The translations under genes were made by a program, and so were the position numbers. From the NCBI GenBank assembly GCA_015489395.1, contig WFZV01000105.1, forward strand, positions 1-32,994: DNA of 32,994 nt, in the 5' to 3' direction. This DNA comes from Bacteroidales bacterium. Lineage in GTDB: Bacteria; Bacteroidota; Bacteroidia; Bacteroidales; S143-33. This document shows positions 9,134 to 16,748 of the stretch, piece by piece; the first letter of the stretch is position 1; each line of letters opens with the position of its first letter. The notes under the pieces were generated by a model. The model was given only the letters and a program-made list of their open reading frames with translations, was not told the DNA's origin and ran no database searches.

Positions 9134-9829
9134 ATGAGTAAAATTTTAGTAATCTTACTGGTAAAATACACGGTGCTGTTTGTTTTTGTTTTTTTAGCGT
9201 TTTTGGGGATAAAGTATTTTGTTCAAAGCTTAAATAAAGTCCCGTCTAAGGATAAGCAAGTTTTGTTGTATTTGCTTTATGGTGCCATGGTAGTTGCACT
9301 TGGATTTTTGATTTACGTAGGATTAATGGCTTTTGACTATGATTTGTTGAAATTTACGGTTGTTTTTCTTGTGTCGATTTTTTTAGCTGTTTGGCTGTAT
9401 GTCGCGTGGTTAAAGCCTTATGTTGCGAGGTATGTTATAATTTTCGATAATCGTGTGGATGTTGGCGATGTGATTGAAATTAATGGTGAATTTTTCAGGA
9501 TTTTATCGTTTAAAGCTGATAAAATTGTCGTTGAATCGCTTGAAGGCCAGACGGTTAAGCGTCGAGTCATGGACTTGTTGGATGGCCGGATTTCAGCGGT
9601 TAAAGAAAAAGTCTGGTTTTATCTGGATAAAACAGATGTGGATTTAGTCAAAGTGCAGGATTTGATTAACAAAAATCCGTATATTGAGCCGCAAACCATT
9701 GCATTGATTGAAGAAGAAGATTTAGCCACACGTGAACAACGGATAAAAATTTGTGTAAAGCTTCCTGTAGAGTTCGAAGCACTGCAGAAGCTACGCATGT
9801 ATTTGAATTCAGCTTTAGAGCAGGGATAA
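9134..9829 (+). CDS. Small MscS-like integral membrane protein
   Basis: 231 residues with three predicted membrane helices (about 5-30, 42-66 and 71-92), followed by a soluble domain. Residues 108-154 (VDVGDVIEINGEFFRIL through LLDGRISAVKEKV) match the beta domain of mechanosensitive channels of the MscS family, where a GDxI motif is followed by strands and a conserved serine/glycine turn. The third helix lacks the glycine/alanine repeat that lines the MscS pore, so a functional channel is not certain. The rest (160-231) looks like a shortened alpha/beta C-terminal domain. A gene encoding a partner channel subunit is not seen nearby. Family assignment is moderate. Confidence 0.6.
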   Translation: MSKILVILLVKYTVLFVFVFLAFLGIKYFVQSLNKVPSKDKQVLLYLLYGAMVVALGFLIYVGLMAFDYDLLKFTVVFLVSIFLAVWLYVAWLKPYVARYVIIFDNRVDVGDVIEINGEFFRILSFKADKIVVESLEGQTVKRRVMDLLDGRISAVKEKVWFYLDKTDVDLVKVQDLINKNPYIEPQTIALIEEEDLATREQRIKICVKLPVEFEALQKLRMYLNSALEQG

Positions 9830-9888
9830 GATTTTCGATATTGTTAAGGCTAAAGATTTAACCATAACTAAAAATCATTTACGGATTG

Positions 9889-9910
9889 TTATCTGGTCAA
9901 AATCAGATAA
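9889..9910. repeat. Inverted repeat upstream of the Rpn-like gene
   Basis: TTATCTG and CAGATAA form a 7-base stem with an 8-base loop. There is no T run after it, so it is more likely an operator or a boundary structure than a terminator. It lies 41 bases before the proposed -7 box. Confidence 0.4.
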
Positions 9911-9950
9911 AAACAGTATTTTATTATTAGACTTTGTCGAAAAAACATAG

Positions 9951-9958
9951 TATATTTG
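9951..9958 (+). promoter_or_regulatory. -7 promoter box of the Rpn-like gene
   Basis: TATATTTG matches the Bacteroidota -7 consensus TAnnTTTG perfectly and lies 15 bases before the first ATG. The only upstream TTTG (9933-9936) is 14 bases away, closer than the usual 19-21, so the -33 element is unclear. Confidence 0.5.
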
Positions 9959-9973
9959 TATGGTAAATAAGCT

Positions 9974-10918
9974 ATGATGGACAAAAATTTAATAAATTCA
10001 CACGATAGATTTTTTAAAGAATTATTTTCAAAGAGGGAAGAAGTCAAGGAGTTTATTTCTAAGACTTTACCTGATGAAATTACTCGAAAATTGAATTTCG
10101 ATACCTTAGAAATTGATACGACAGAATATATTAACAGACGCTTACGGACCAATTTTTCAGATATTGTGTATAATTGCGTTTACGGAGAAAGCACACAAAT
10201 TAAAATTTCGTTGTTATTCGAACATAAAAGTTATCCAGAAACTTATCCGCATTTTCAAATTTTAGAATACATGTTAGGTATTTGGCAGAAGCAGTTGGAT
10301 CAAGGCGAACAATTAACTCCGATTATACCAATATTATTTTATCATGGTCAGAAACTATGGAATAAACGTCCATTTGAAAAATATTTCGAAAGTATTGATG
10401 AGACTTTACAAAAATTTGTTCCAAGGTTTGACTATCATTTTATTGATCTTTCTGCATTTTCAGACCAACAAATTAAGGATTTATTCAAAAGCATAGAATT
10501 GCAGATAGGATTGTTATTGTTGAAAAACATATACAATGAGCAAAAAATTTTACAGAAGTTAAAAGAGATTTTTGCAGGGATTCAAGAAATTTTACAAAAT
10601 GAGCAAGGAGAGCAGTTTTTTGAGTCTATCGTAGCTTATTTATTTTATTCAACAAATTTAGAAACAACTAAAATCGTAGAAAAAATGAGAGAAATATCAC
10701 CAAAAGCAGGGGAAAAATTCATTTCTACAGCAATGCGCCTTAAAATGCAAGGCAAATTAGAAGGTATAGAAGCAGGCATAAAAAAAGTTGCTTTTACGAT
10801 GCTAAAAAAAGGTTATACTGACCAGGAAATTATCGAAGTTACAGGTTTAACTGCAGAGCAACTGGAGCTTTTAAAGTCTCTGGACGAATATCGTATTGAT
10901 TTAGACGATGTTTTGTAG
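9974..10918 (+). CDS. Rpn family PD-(D/E)XK nuclease / putative transposase
   Basis: 314 residues of the Rpn/YhgA-like (PF04754, Transposase_31) family, DNA nucleases that promote recombination independently of RecA in E. coli. The family start NSHDRFFKELFS is present at residues 8-19. The nuclease core is visible: Asp63 in NFSDIVY, Glu83 and Lys85 in LLFEHKSYPE, and Gln95 in HFQILEYML, so all expected catalytic residues are intact. A central region carries PIIPILFYHGQKLW, typical of the family. The C terminus ends in a helix-turn-helix-like KGYTDQEIIEVTGLTAEQL. The gene stands alone, framed by 144 and 265 bases of non-coding DNA with inverted repeats, which fits a mobile or phase-like accessory gene. 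ATG at 9974 or 9977 are both possible. Confidence 0.88.
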   Translation: MMDKNLINSHDRFFKELFSKREEVKEFISKTLPDEITRKLNFDTLEIDTTEYINRRLRTNFSDIVYNCVYGESTQIKISLLFEHKSYPETYPHFQILEYMLGIWQKQLDQGEQLTPIIPILFYHGQKLWNKRPFEKYFESIDETLQKFVPRFDYHFIDLSAFSDQQIKDLFKSIELQIGLLLLKNIYNEQKILQKLKEIFAGIQEILQNEQGEQFFESIVAYLFYSTNLETTKIVEKMREISPKAGEKFISTAMRLKMQGKLEGIEAGIKKVAFTMLKKGYTDQEIIEVTGLTAEQLELLKSLDEYRIDLDDVL

Positions 10919-11021
10919 CTTTTATTTACGAAAATTCAGATTTTGACTTTGAGTAATATCATTGACGTAAATTAGTTTTTGACAAAAAATTTAGTTTGAA
11001 TCGACTGGGTTTTTATCTTTT

Positions 11022-11056
11022 GTAAATCTACGAATAATCGTAACTATCTGATTTAC
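11022..11056. repeat. Nested inverted repeat downstream of the Rpn-like gene
   Basis: An outer stem GTAAATC/GATTTAC encloses an inner stem TACGA-ATAA-TCGTA, with a 7-base bulge on one side. No open frame covers it. The rest of the 265-base gap (10919-11183) holds only this repeat and the terminator at 11091; I see no other gene in it. Confidence 0.4.
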
Positions 11057-11090
11057 GTTGTAAAATATGCTTTTAGAGAACAAAAAAGCA

Positions 11091-11130
11091 GAACGGGCTG
11101 GCTGCCTGGCAGCCAGCCCGTTCATTTTTT
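11091..11130. terminator. Strong bidirectional terminator between Rpn-like gene and PLP enzyme gene
   Basis: GAACGGGCTGGCTGCC pairs perfectly with GGCAGCCAGCCCGTTC around a single central base, followed on the plus strand by ATTTTTT and, on the minus strand, by TGCTTTTTTG. It lies 61 bases past the stop of the convergent alpha-oxoamine synthase gene and can serve both genes. Confidence 0.88.
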
Positions 11131-11183
11131 CGAAAATGCCTGGTTTTAAACGTTATGCTGTTTATGAAACTTATTGCAGATTT

Positions 11184-12473
11184 TTACCAGTAAGTCTGCT
11201 CAGGCTGGATGTTGTATTTACGTAAAAGTTCCATAGGATCAGACACTTTGTAATAGCCTTTTTCTAATTTTTCACGTACTTCTTTGAACGCTTGAAGGGT
11301 TTTTTCAACATGTTCTAATTCGTGTGCAGCTGTAGGGATAAGACGATAAAGCAGAACACCTTTAGGCACAGCAGGATAAATTACGCCTGAGCAAAAGATG
11401 TTATAATTTTCGCGAAGGTCCAGGATAATGTGTGCTGCTTCGTAAGCATCACCGTGCATAAATACCGGAGTAACAGGCGAATTAGTATTGCCGAGGTCAA
11501 AGCCTAATTTTTTCAAGCCACCTTGCAGGGCATTTACGATAGTCCAGAGTTTTTCGCGCAATTCAGGTTTTGTTTTGAGTAATTCCAAACGCTTCATAGC
11601 ACCAATAACCATTGGCATAGGCAGAGATTTGGCAAAGAATTGCGAACGCATGTTGTAAGCTAAATGACGGATAATTTTGGGTTCATTAGAGGCAACGAAT
11701 GCACCAATACCTGCCATAGATTTAGCAAAAGTAGCAAAGTATAAATCTACACCGTCCTGTACACCAAAATGTTCTGGAGTTCCTGCGCCAGTAGGTCCCA
11801 TAGTTCCGAACCCGTGAGCATCATCGACCAGCAAACGGAAATTGTATTTTTCTTTAAGCTTGACAATTTCGTCCAATTTGCCTAAATCACCAGACATACC
11901 AAAAACGCCTTCAGTAACAACTAAAATGCCTCCGCCTGTGCGATTTGCCACTTCTGTAGCTCTTTGCAGTTGTTTTTCGAGGCTTTCCATGTTGTTGTGT
12001 TCGTATGTAAAGCGTTTGCCCATGTGCAAGCGTGTGCCGTCATAAATACAAGCGTGTGATTCATAGTCAATTACAACAACATCGTGACGGTCTAACATTG
12101 CGTCAATAATAGACAACATGCCCATATAGCCGTAGTTGAGCAGGTAAGCTGCTTTTTTACCAACAAATTCAGCCAATTGATGCTCTAACTCGTAATGATA
12201 CTTTGTGGTACCTGTCATAACACGTGAACCCATTGGATATGCGAGTCCCCATTGTGCAGCAGCTTCTGCGTCTGTTTTGCGGACTTCTGGATGGTTAGCC
12301 AGACCTAAGTAATTATTGATACTCCAGACAATTACTTTTTTACCGCGAAAATACATCTCAGGTCCAATCTCGCCTTCTAAAATTGGAAAGCTGAAATAAC
12401 CATGAGCAAAATCCTGATAAGGACTGAGGGGAGTTTTACGGTTAAGGGCTTTTTCGAATAAATCAGCAACCAT
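11184..12473 (-). CDS. Alpha-oxoamine synthase family PLP enzyme
   Basis: 429-residue pyridoxal-phosphate enzyme of the group containing 8-amino-7-oxononanoate synthase, 2-amino-3-ketobutyrate CoA ligase, serine palmitoyltransferase and cysteate acyltransferase. It condenses an amino acid with an acyl-CoA or acyl-ACP and loses CO2. Visible are the start NNYLGLANHPEV (53-64), MGSRVMTGTTKYHYELE, a cofactor-stacking His140, VDDAHGFGTMG (Asp217, His220) and the Schiff-base lysine Lys251 in ATFAKSMAGIGAF. It has no bio or tdh genes around it, so biotin or threonine breakdown is not supported. In Bacteroidota such orphan enzymes often make sphingolipid or sulfonolipid long-chain bases; that is inference. 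The substrate cannot be told from sequence alone. Confidence 0.85.
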   Translation of the reverse strand: MVADLFEKALNRKTPLSPYQDFAHGYFSFPILEGEIGPEMYFRGKKVIVWSINNYLGLANHPEVRKTDAEAAAQWGLAYPMGSRVMTGTTKYHYELEHQLAEFVGKKAAYLLNYGYMGMLSIIDAMLDRHDVVVIDYESHACIYDGTRLHMGKRFTYEHNNMESLEKQLQRATEVANRTGGGILVVTEGVFGMSGDLGKLDEIVKLKEKYNFRLLVDDAHGFGTMGPTGAGTPEHFGVQDGVDLYFATFAKSMAGIGAFVASNEPKIIRHLAYNMRSQFFAKSLPMPMVIGAMKRLELLKTKPELREKLWTIVNALQGGLKKLGFDLGNTNSPVTPVFMHGDAYEAAHIILDLRENYNIFCSGVIYPAVPKGVLLYRLIPTAAHELEHVEKTLQAFKEVREKLEKGYYKVSDPMELLRKYNIQPEQTYW

Positions 12474-12589
12474 ATTGAAAAAGTTTTATGATTTAGTTTT
12501 TAGTGCGCAAGTTAAAAAATAAATTTTTGAGTCTAAAATTAGTACTATTGTTTTGAATAGCAAGTTAAATTTTAACCTTTTTTCGAATA

Positions 12590-12620
12590 TTTGAATTTTG
12601 CAGTATTATTTATTAATTTG
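12590..12620 (+). promoter_or_regulatory. Probable promoter of the TPR/SpoIIE phosphatase gene
   Basis: TTTG at 12590-12593 and TTAATTTG at 12613-12620 are separated by 19 bases, matching the Bacteroidota -33/-7 pattern with one mismatch. The start codon is 26 bases after the -7 box, giving a short leader. Confidence 0.5.
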
Positions 12621-12646
12621 CGTATGTACAAAGCGCAAAATTACCA

Positions 12647-14476
12647 TTGAACATGAAAAAATCATTTTTTTTGTTGCTTATATTCTTGAGCTTCAGTTTT
12701 TTTCTTAAAGCACAAAATTATTCTACGCAAATACAGTTGCTGAAAAAACAAATTTCTTCGACAAATGCTCCTTCCCTTAAAGCACAATATTATATAAAAT
12801 TAGGCAACCTTTATCAAAATACCGATTCCATTGACCAGGCTATTAATGCTTATTCAAAAGCCTTAAGCTATCTTAAAAATTCGCATAATTACCAGGCTTT
12901 GTACCAGTTAAATACTTTTTTAGGCATACTATATTCAGAAAAATCGCAATATCAAGAGGCTAATCAGTATTTTTCGAAAAGTGTTTTTTATGCCCGAAAA
13001 TTAGGAGACAAACGCAAATTGAGTCAAGCGATTTTTAACCAGGGTAATACTTTGATGCAATTAAAAAATTATAAAGATGCAATAACTAAATTCGAAGAAG
13101 CTTTGAGTATAGCTTTTGACCTTGATAATCTTGCGCTTGTCAAAAAAGCATATACAAATATTGCTCTGTGCTACAAAGCATTAGGCAATCAAAAGCGTTA
13201 TATGCAATATTTCAACCTTTCTGTGGCAATTGATCGAAAAATCAAAGAACAAATTATTAAACAAAAAGAATTAGAAGCCCGCAAACAGGCCCAAATTGCA
13301 CGACAGAAAGAACTTTTACTACAAATCCAACAATACAAAACTAAAACAGTTGAAGACTCATTGAATTATGCCAAAGAACTTAATGAGAAAAACAAAATGC
13401 GAATCGCTCTTCTGGAAAAAGAGAAAAAACTTAAGGAATTAGAAATCCAGCGACGGGAAGCTGAGCTTAAAAAGAAAGCCGCTGAATTGCGACAACGTCA
13501 AATAATCATTGTTTCGCTATTAGTTCTTTTGTTCGTAATTGTCGTTGCATCTGCATTAGTTTATAAGCTTTATCGAGACAAAAAAGAGGCTTATCGTCAA
13601 TTAGAAAGTCTTTACAAGGAACTCGAAGTTAAAAACCGTCAAATCCGCGAAAGTATTGAATATGCAAGTAGAATCCAGAAAGCTATTTTACCTTCAGAAA
13701 TAGCAATTCGAAGTAATTTCCCTGCCGGAAGTTTTATTTTTTATCAGGCTCGTGATGTCGTTTCTGGCGATTTTTATTGGTTTAGCGATCATGGAAAATA
13801 CAAGTTTTTGGCGCTGGTTGACTGTACCGGTCACAGTGTGCCAGGAGCATTTATGTCATTGATTGGCAATACTTTGCTTAACGAAATAGTCAATTCTAAA
13901 CGTATTTTCGACCCTGCTCAAGTACTTACGGAGTTGCATAATGAAGTCGTTAAGTTACTCAATCAAGAAAGTGCTGATTTTGATACAGTTCAGGATGGGA
14001 TGGACATTGTTTTATGTAGATTTAACATCGACGACAACACCCTGACTTTTGCAAGTGCGAATCAACCTTTATTCGTATTTTATCCCGATGGTGAGTATCA
14101 TATGCACAAAGGCGATATTTATTCTATCGGCGGATTTGCTGCATTTCAAAAGGTGGAATTTGAAAATAAAACCATTTCGCTAACCAATGGTACAAATATC
14201 TACCTTTCGAGTGATGGATATTTTGATCAATTTAATGGAAAAACAAACGAAAAATTTACACGTCGTCGTTTCATTGAGCTTTTGAAGGAAATTTACAAAC
14301 TTCCAATGGACGAGCAGTACAAAATCATCCGTAAGACTTTTGAAGAGTGGAAGGATGGCATGATTCAGCTTGATGACGTACTGGTCATAGGTGTACGTTA
14401 TCTGGATAAGCAAAACGCAGAAAAATTACGGAAGCAGTTGCAGGACATTATTTCTAAAGCTGCCTCAGGTTCATGA
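12647..14476 (+). CDS. TPR sensor with SpoIIE/PP2C-type serine phosphatase domain
   Basis: 609 residues. A signal peptide (about 3-23) leads to a periplasmic set of TPR repeats (45-200), a charged coiled coil (200-285), a single membrane helix (about 286-307) and a cytoplasmic linker that begins ESIEYASRIQKAILPS, the usual entry to the Bacteroidota phosphatase domain. The phosphatase carries the metal-binding acidic residues Asp375 (VVSGDFYWF), Asp392 (VDCTGHSVPG), Asp453 (DGMDIVL), Asp523 (SSDGYFDQ) and Asp576/577. It probably dephosphorylates a protein such as an anti-sigma-factor antagonist in response to a periplasmic signal. No STAS or anti-sigma gene is next to it. Start at ATG 12647, or 12653, which is two codons later. 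The 3' end overlaps the next convergent gene by six bases. Confidence 0.9.
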   Translation: MNMKKSFFLLLIFLSFSFFLKAQNYSTQIQLLKKQISSTNAPSLKAQYYIKLGNLYQNTDSIDQAINAYSKALSYLKNSHNYQALYQLNTFLGILYSEKSQYQEANQYFSKSVFYARKLGDKRKLSQAIFNQGNTLMQLKNYKDAITKFEEALSIAFDLDNLALVKKAYTNIALCYKALGNQKRYMQYFNLSVAIDRKIKEQIIKQKELEARKQAQIARQKELLLQIQQYKTKTVEDSLNYAKELNEKNKMRIALLEKEKKLKELEIQRREAELKKKAAELRQRQIIIVSLLVLLFVIVVASALVYKLYRDKKEAYRQLESLYKELEVKNRQIRESIEYASRIQKAILPSEIAIRSNFPAGSFIFYQARDVVSGDFYWFSDHGKYKFLALVDCTGHSVPGAFMSLIGNTLLNEIVNSKRIFDPAQVLTELHNEVVKLLNQESADFDTVQDGMDIVLCRFNIDDNTLTFASANQPLFVFYPDGEYHMHKGDIYSIGGFAAFQKVEFENKTISLTNGTNIYLSSDGYFDQFNGKTNEKFTRRRFIELLKEIYKLPMDEQYKIIRKTFEEWKDGMIQLDDVLVIGVRYLDKQNAEKLRKQLQDIISKAASGS

Positions 14477-15568
14477 CAAATATTTCAAAGCTATTTTGAC
14501 ATACACTGGCACATCCACTGGCATGTAATATCTTTCTTTTACGCGTTTGTATCCAAGTCGTACGATAACAGCGTTTTTCTCAGGTAAAATGATAATATAC
14601 TGTCCGTACATGCCGCGAAGGTAAGGAAATTCCATTCGCCCGTACCTGCCAATCCAGATATGTAGTCCGTAAGGCACTGGACTGCCTAATTTGTTGATTT
14701 TGCCAGCTTTGCGAGTCATCAGTGTCAGGTAGTCAGTGGAAATGATTTGTCGTCCATTGAAAAATCCATTGTTCAAAATCATAAGTCCAATACGTAGCCA
14801 ATCCATAGGAGTGGCGTAGAAACAGCAAAAGGTTTTTGTGATATCGTTTTTGTCTTTTATCCACAGGGCTTGATGTTCTGTTCCTAAGGGTTGCCATAGG
14901 TGTTTTGTAGCAAATTGGTGTATTTTTTGACCAGTAGCTTTTTCTAAAATCAGTCCAAGTAGAAGGGTATTAGCGCATTGGTATGACCAGATTTTGCCAG
15001 GTTCCTGTATGATTTTCAAATTTTTTATGAGTTTGTTTAAATCATTTGAGTAAAATGCACGAATAACATGCGAAAACGGGTTGAAAAACTGTTCGTTCCA
15101 ATTAAGGCCTGAGGTCATTGTTAAAAGATGTTCGATGGTCAGTGGGCTATTGGCAAATTGAGGCAGGAATTGCCCCACAGGTTGGTCAATGCTATTGATA
15201 TAGCCTTTGTCTAAAGCTATACCTATGAGCAAACTTGTGATAGATTTAGCGGCAGAAAACGAGTTAAGCGGTGTGTCGGCTGTTGTGTTCCAGTATTTTT
15301 CGAAGATAACGGATTGGTTTTGCGCAATAATAAAAGCCAGGGTGCGGTAGTCTTGCAGGGTTTGCAAGTCTGCTGTGTCTAATTTTTCTTGAATTTTTTT
15401 GTTAATTGCGCTTGATTGTTTGGCAGGTTGGATTGTCCAGGTTTTAAAGCAGATTTGCCATGGTTTTGGCGCCCCGCAACGAATCAGGTTTAGTAAATGC
15501 GGATATAGTGCAAACGTAATTATTATTGCAAAAGCTATGAAAAACAGTAAAATAGCTGCGATGTCCAT
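14471..15568 (-). CDS. Membrane-anchored serine hydrolase (beta-lactamase/class C fold)
   Basis: 365 residues with an N-terminal membrane helix (about 3-27) and a serine beta-lactamase-like domain. The nucleophile motif S-x-x-K is Ser105-Lys108 in LNSFSAAKSITSLL, and the second motif is Tyr196 in IWSYQCANTLLLGL, the form found in the 6-aminohexanoate-hydrolase/esterase branch. The third motif region is RGMYGQYIIILPEKN. This branch often hydrolyses esters or amides rather than beta-lactams, so the substrate is open. The gene ends inside the last bases of the convergent phosphatase gene. It starts 9 bases after the stop of the carboxypeptidase gene and is likely co-transcribed with it. Confidence 0.85.
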   Translation of the reverse strand: MDIAAILLFFIAFAIIITFALYPHLLNLIRCGAPKPWQICFKTWTIQPAKQSSAINKKIQEKLDTADLQTLQDYRTLAFIIAQNQSVIFEKYWNTTADTPLNSFSAAKSITSLLIGIALDKGYINSIDQPVGQFLPQFANSPLTIEHLLTMTSGLNWNEQFFNPFSHVIRAFYSNDLNKLIKNLKIIQEPGKIWSYQCANTLLLGLILEKATGQKIHQFATKHLWQPLGTEHQALWIKDKNDITKTFCCFYATPMDWLRIGLMILNNGFFNGRQIISTDYLTLMTRKAGKINKLGSPVPYGLHIWIGRYGRMEFPYLRGMYGQYIIILPEKNAVIVRLGYKRVKERYYMPVDVPVYVKIALKYLS

Positions 15569-15576
15569 GTTTTTAG

Positions 15577-16737
15577 CTATTTGCTCAAGTCTGACGTAAG
15601 ATAAATTATAAGGCTTTTTGCGAAAAGTTTACCTAATTTTCGCCAGTATCGAGTAGGTTGTTGATGTCCTGTGTTCCAGGGAACTTCAAGGGTGACAGAG
15701 AAATCCAGATATGGATAAGTTGTTTTCATGTATAAATCAGCGAATGGTTTTTGCGTTTGGTCATGAATTTCATTTGGCGTTAAGTCGCTCAGCTGCGAGA
15801 AAATGCCAAAAAGCTGGCTTAAGTTTTTACTTTGTTCGCTATTTTCCGGGTAAATATTGAAAAAAGTCAGGGTTGAATCGTAAAAGTCAGGGAAAACTGA
15901 ATGAATATCAATGAAAATGCGAAAGTTGTTAATGTCTGCTGTTGAACTTATTAAATTTTGCGTTTCCTGTATGGCCGCCCAGTGCGCAGAGTCCCGCCAA
16001 TCGCGGTTAAAATCCACAGGTAATTGGCTGCGGCCGGATTTTCCTTCTGCTACATTGTCAACGTCCATCATTGGAACGATGTAAGCAATGTATTGTTTTC
16101 TGAAAAAATTAGCTAAGCTGTCGTTAGACAAAAAATATTCGATTAGTCCTTCGGTAAAGTAATTTGCTGGTACTTCAAAAGCATGCTGACGGGCAATTAT
16201 CCAGAGCATGTCTTTGGGAACAGTGTCGGCTGTTGTGTCTGAAATAATTAGCAATGGAATCCTGCGGTGGTGTTCGCTGTAAGTCAATGTCGTCGTATCG
16301 ATGTTATAATTTTTTGCTAAAGAGTCGATAAAATCCATTAGCATTGAGTAAGTGTAGGGATAAGTCAAAGCAATAAAAATGGTGTCTGCGTCATCTGTGG
16401 GCAGTTTGAAAACATTAAGAGAGTTATTCGGTTGTATTGCGTTGGTACTGTGCCAATTACGATTGTCGTAGCTATAAATCAATTTTTGGTTTGTGTAAGG
16501 AACAAAGTCGATAATCTGGTACAATGAGAGCGAACTGTCTTTAGGAAAATCCCATAGTTTAAAGTAAAACCAGATATTTGACTTTTGATTGGTTTTGTAT
16601 GCAGCTTTGAAAAAAATTTTTGTCCCGTCGATTTGTAAGATTTTAACATTACCACCTTCAAAATCTGCGCAAACCTTGATTTGCGAAAAACCCTGTAAAT
16701 AAAACAGTAACAGCAGTATGAAAATAAGCCGTTTCAC
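15577..16737 (-). CDS. Secreted M14 family zinc carboxypeptidase
   Basis: 386 residues with a signal peptide (MKRLIFILLLLFYLQGFSQ). A beta-rich N-terminal domain (about 20-125) precedes the M14 catalytic domain. Zinc ligands are His185 and Glu188 in IARQHAFEVPANY and His279 in FIDIHSVFP; Arg245 in VDFNRDW binds substrate carboxylate; Glu351 in VTLEVPWNTG is the catalytic glutamate. The arrangement with an N-terminal beta domain is like the M14 subfamily that includes cytosolic carboxypeptidases and related bacterial enzymes. It presumably trims peptides or peptidoglycan outside the cytoplasm; the substrate is unknown. It lies 11 bases downstream of the editing-domain gene and 8 bases upstream of the hydrolase gene. 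Confidence 0.9.
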   Translation of the reverse strand: MKRLIFILLLLFYLQGFSQIKVCADFEGGNVKILQIDGTKIFFKAAYKTNQKSNIWFYFKLWDFPKDSSLSLYQIIDFVPYTNQKLIYSYDNRNWHSTNAIQPNNSLNVFKLPTDDADTIFIALTYPYTYSMLMDFIDSLAKNYNIDTTTLTYSEHHRRIPLLIISDTTADTVPKDMLWIIARQHAFEVPANYFTEGLIEYFLSNDSLANFFRKQYIAYIVPMMDVDNVAEGKSGRSQLPVDFNRDWRDSAHWAAIQETQNLISSTADINNFRIFIDIHSVFPDFYDSTLTFFNIYPENSEQSKNLSQLFGIFSQLSDLTPNEIHDQTQKPFADLYMKTTYPYLDFSVTLEVPWNTGHQQPTRYWRKLGKLFAKSLIIYLTSDLSK

Positions 16738-16748
16738 CTACGACGATT

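Noticed and set aside
14857-14865. A third perfect DnaA box (TTATCCACA)
   Set aside because: It lies within the coding sequence of the serine hydrolase with no companion sites, as expected by chance; it serves as a background control for the pair at 20898 and 21084.
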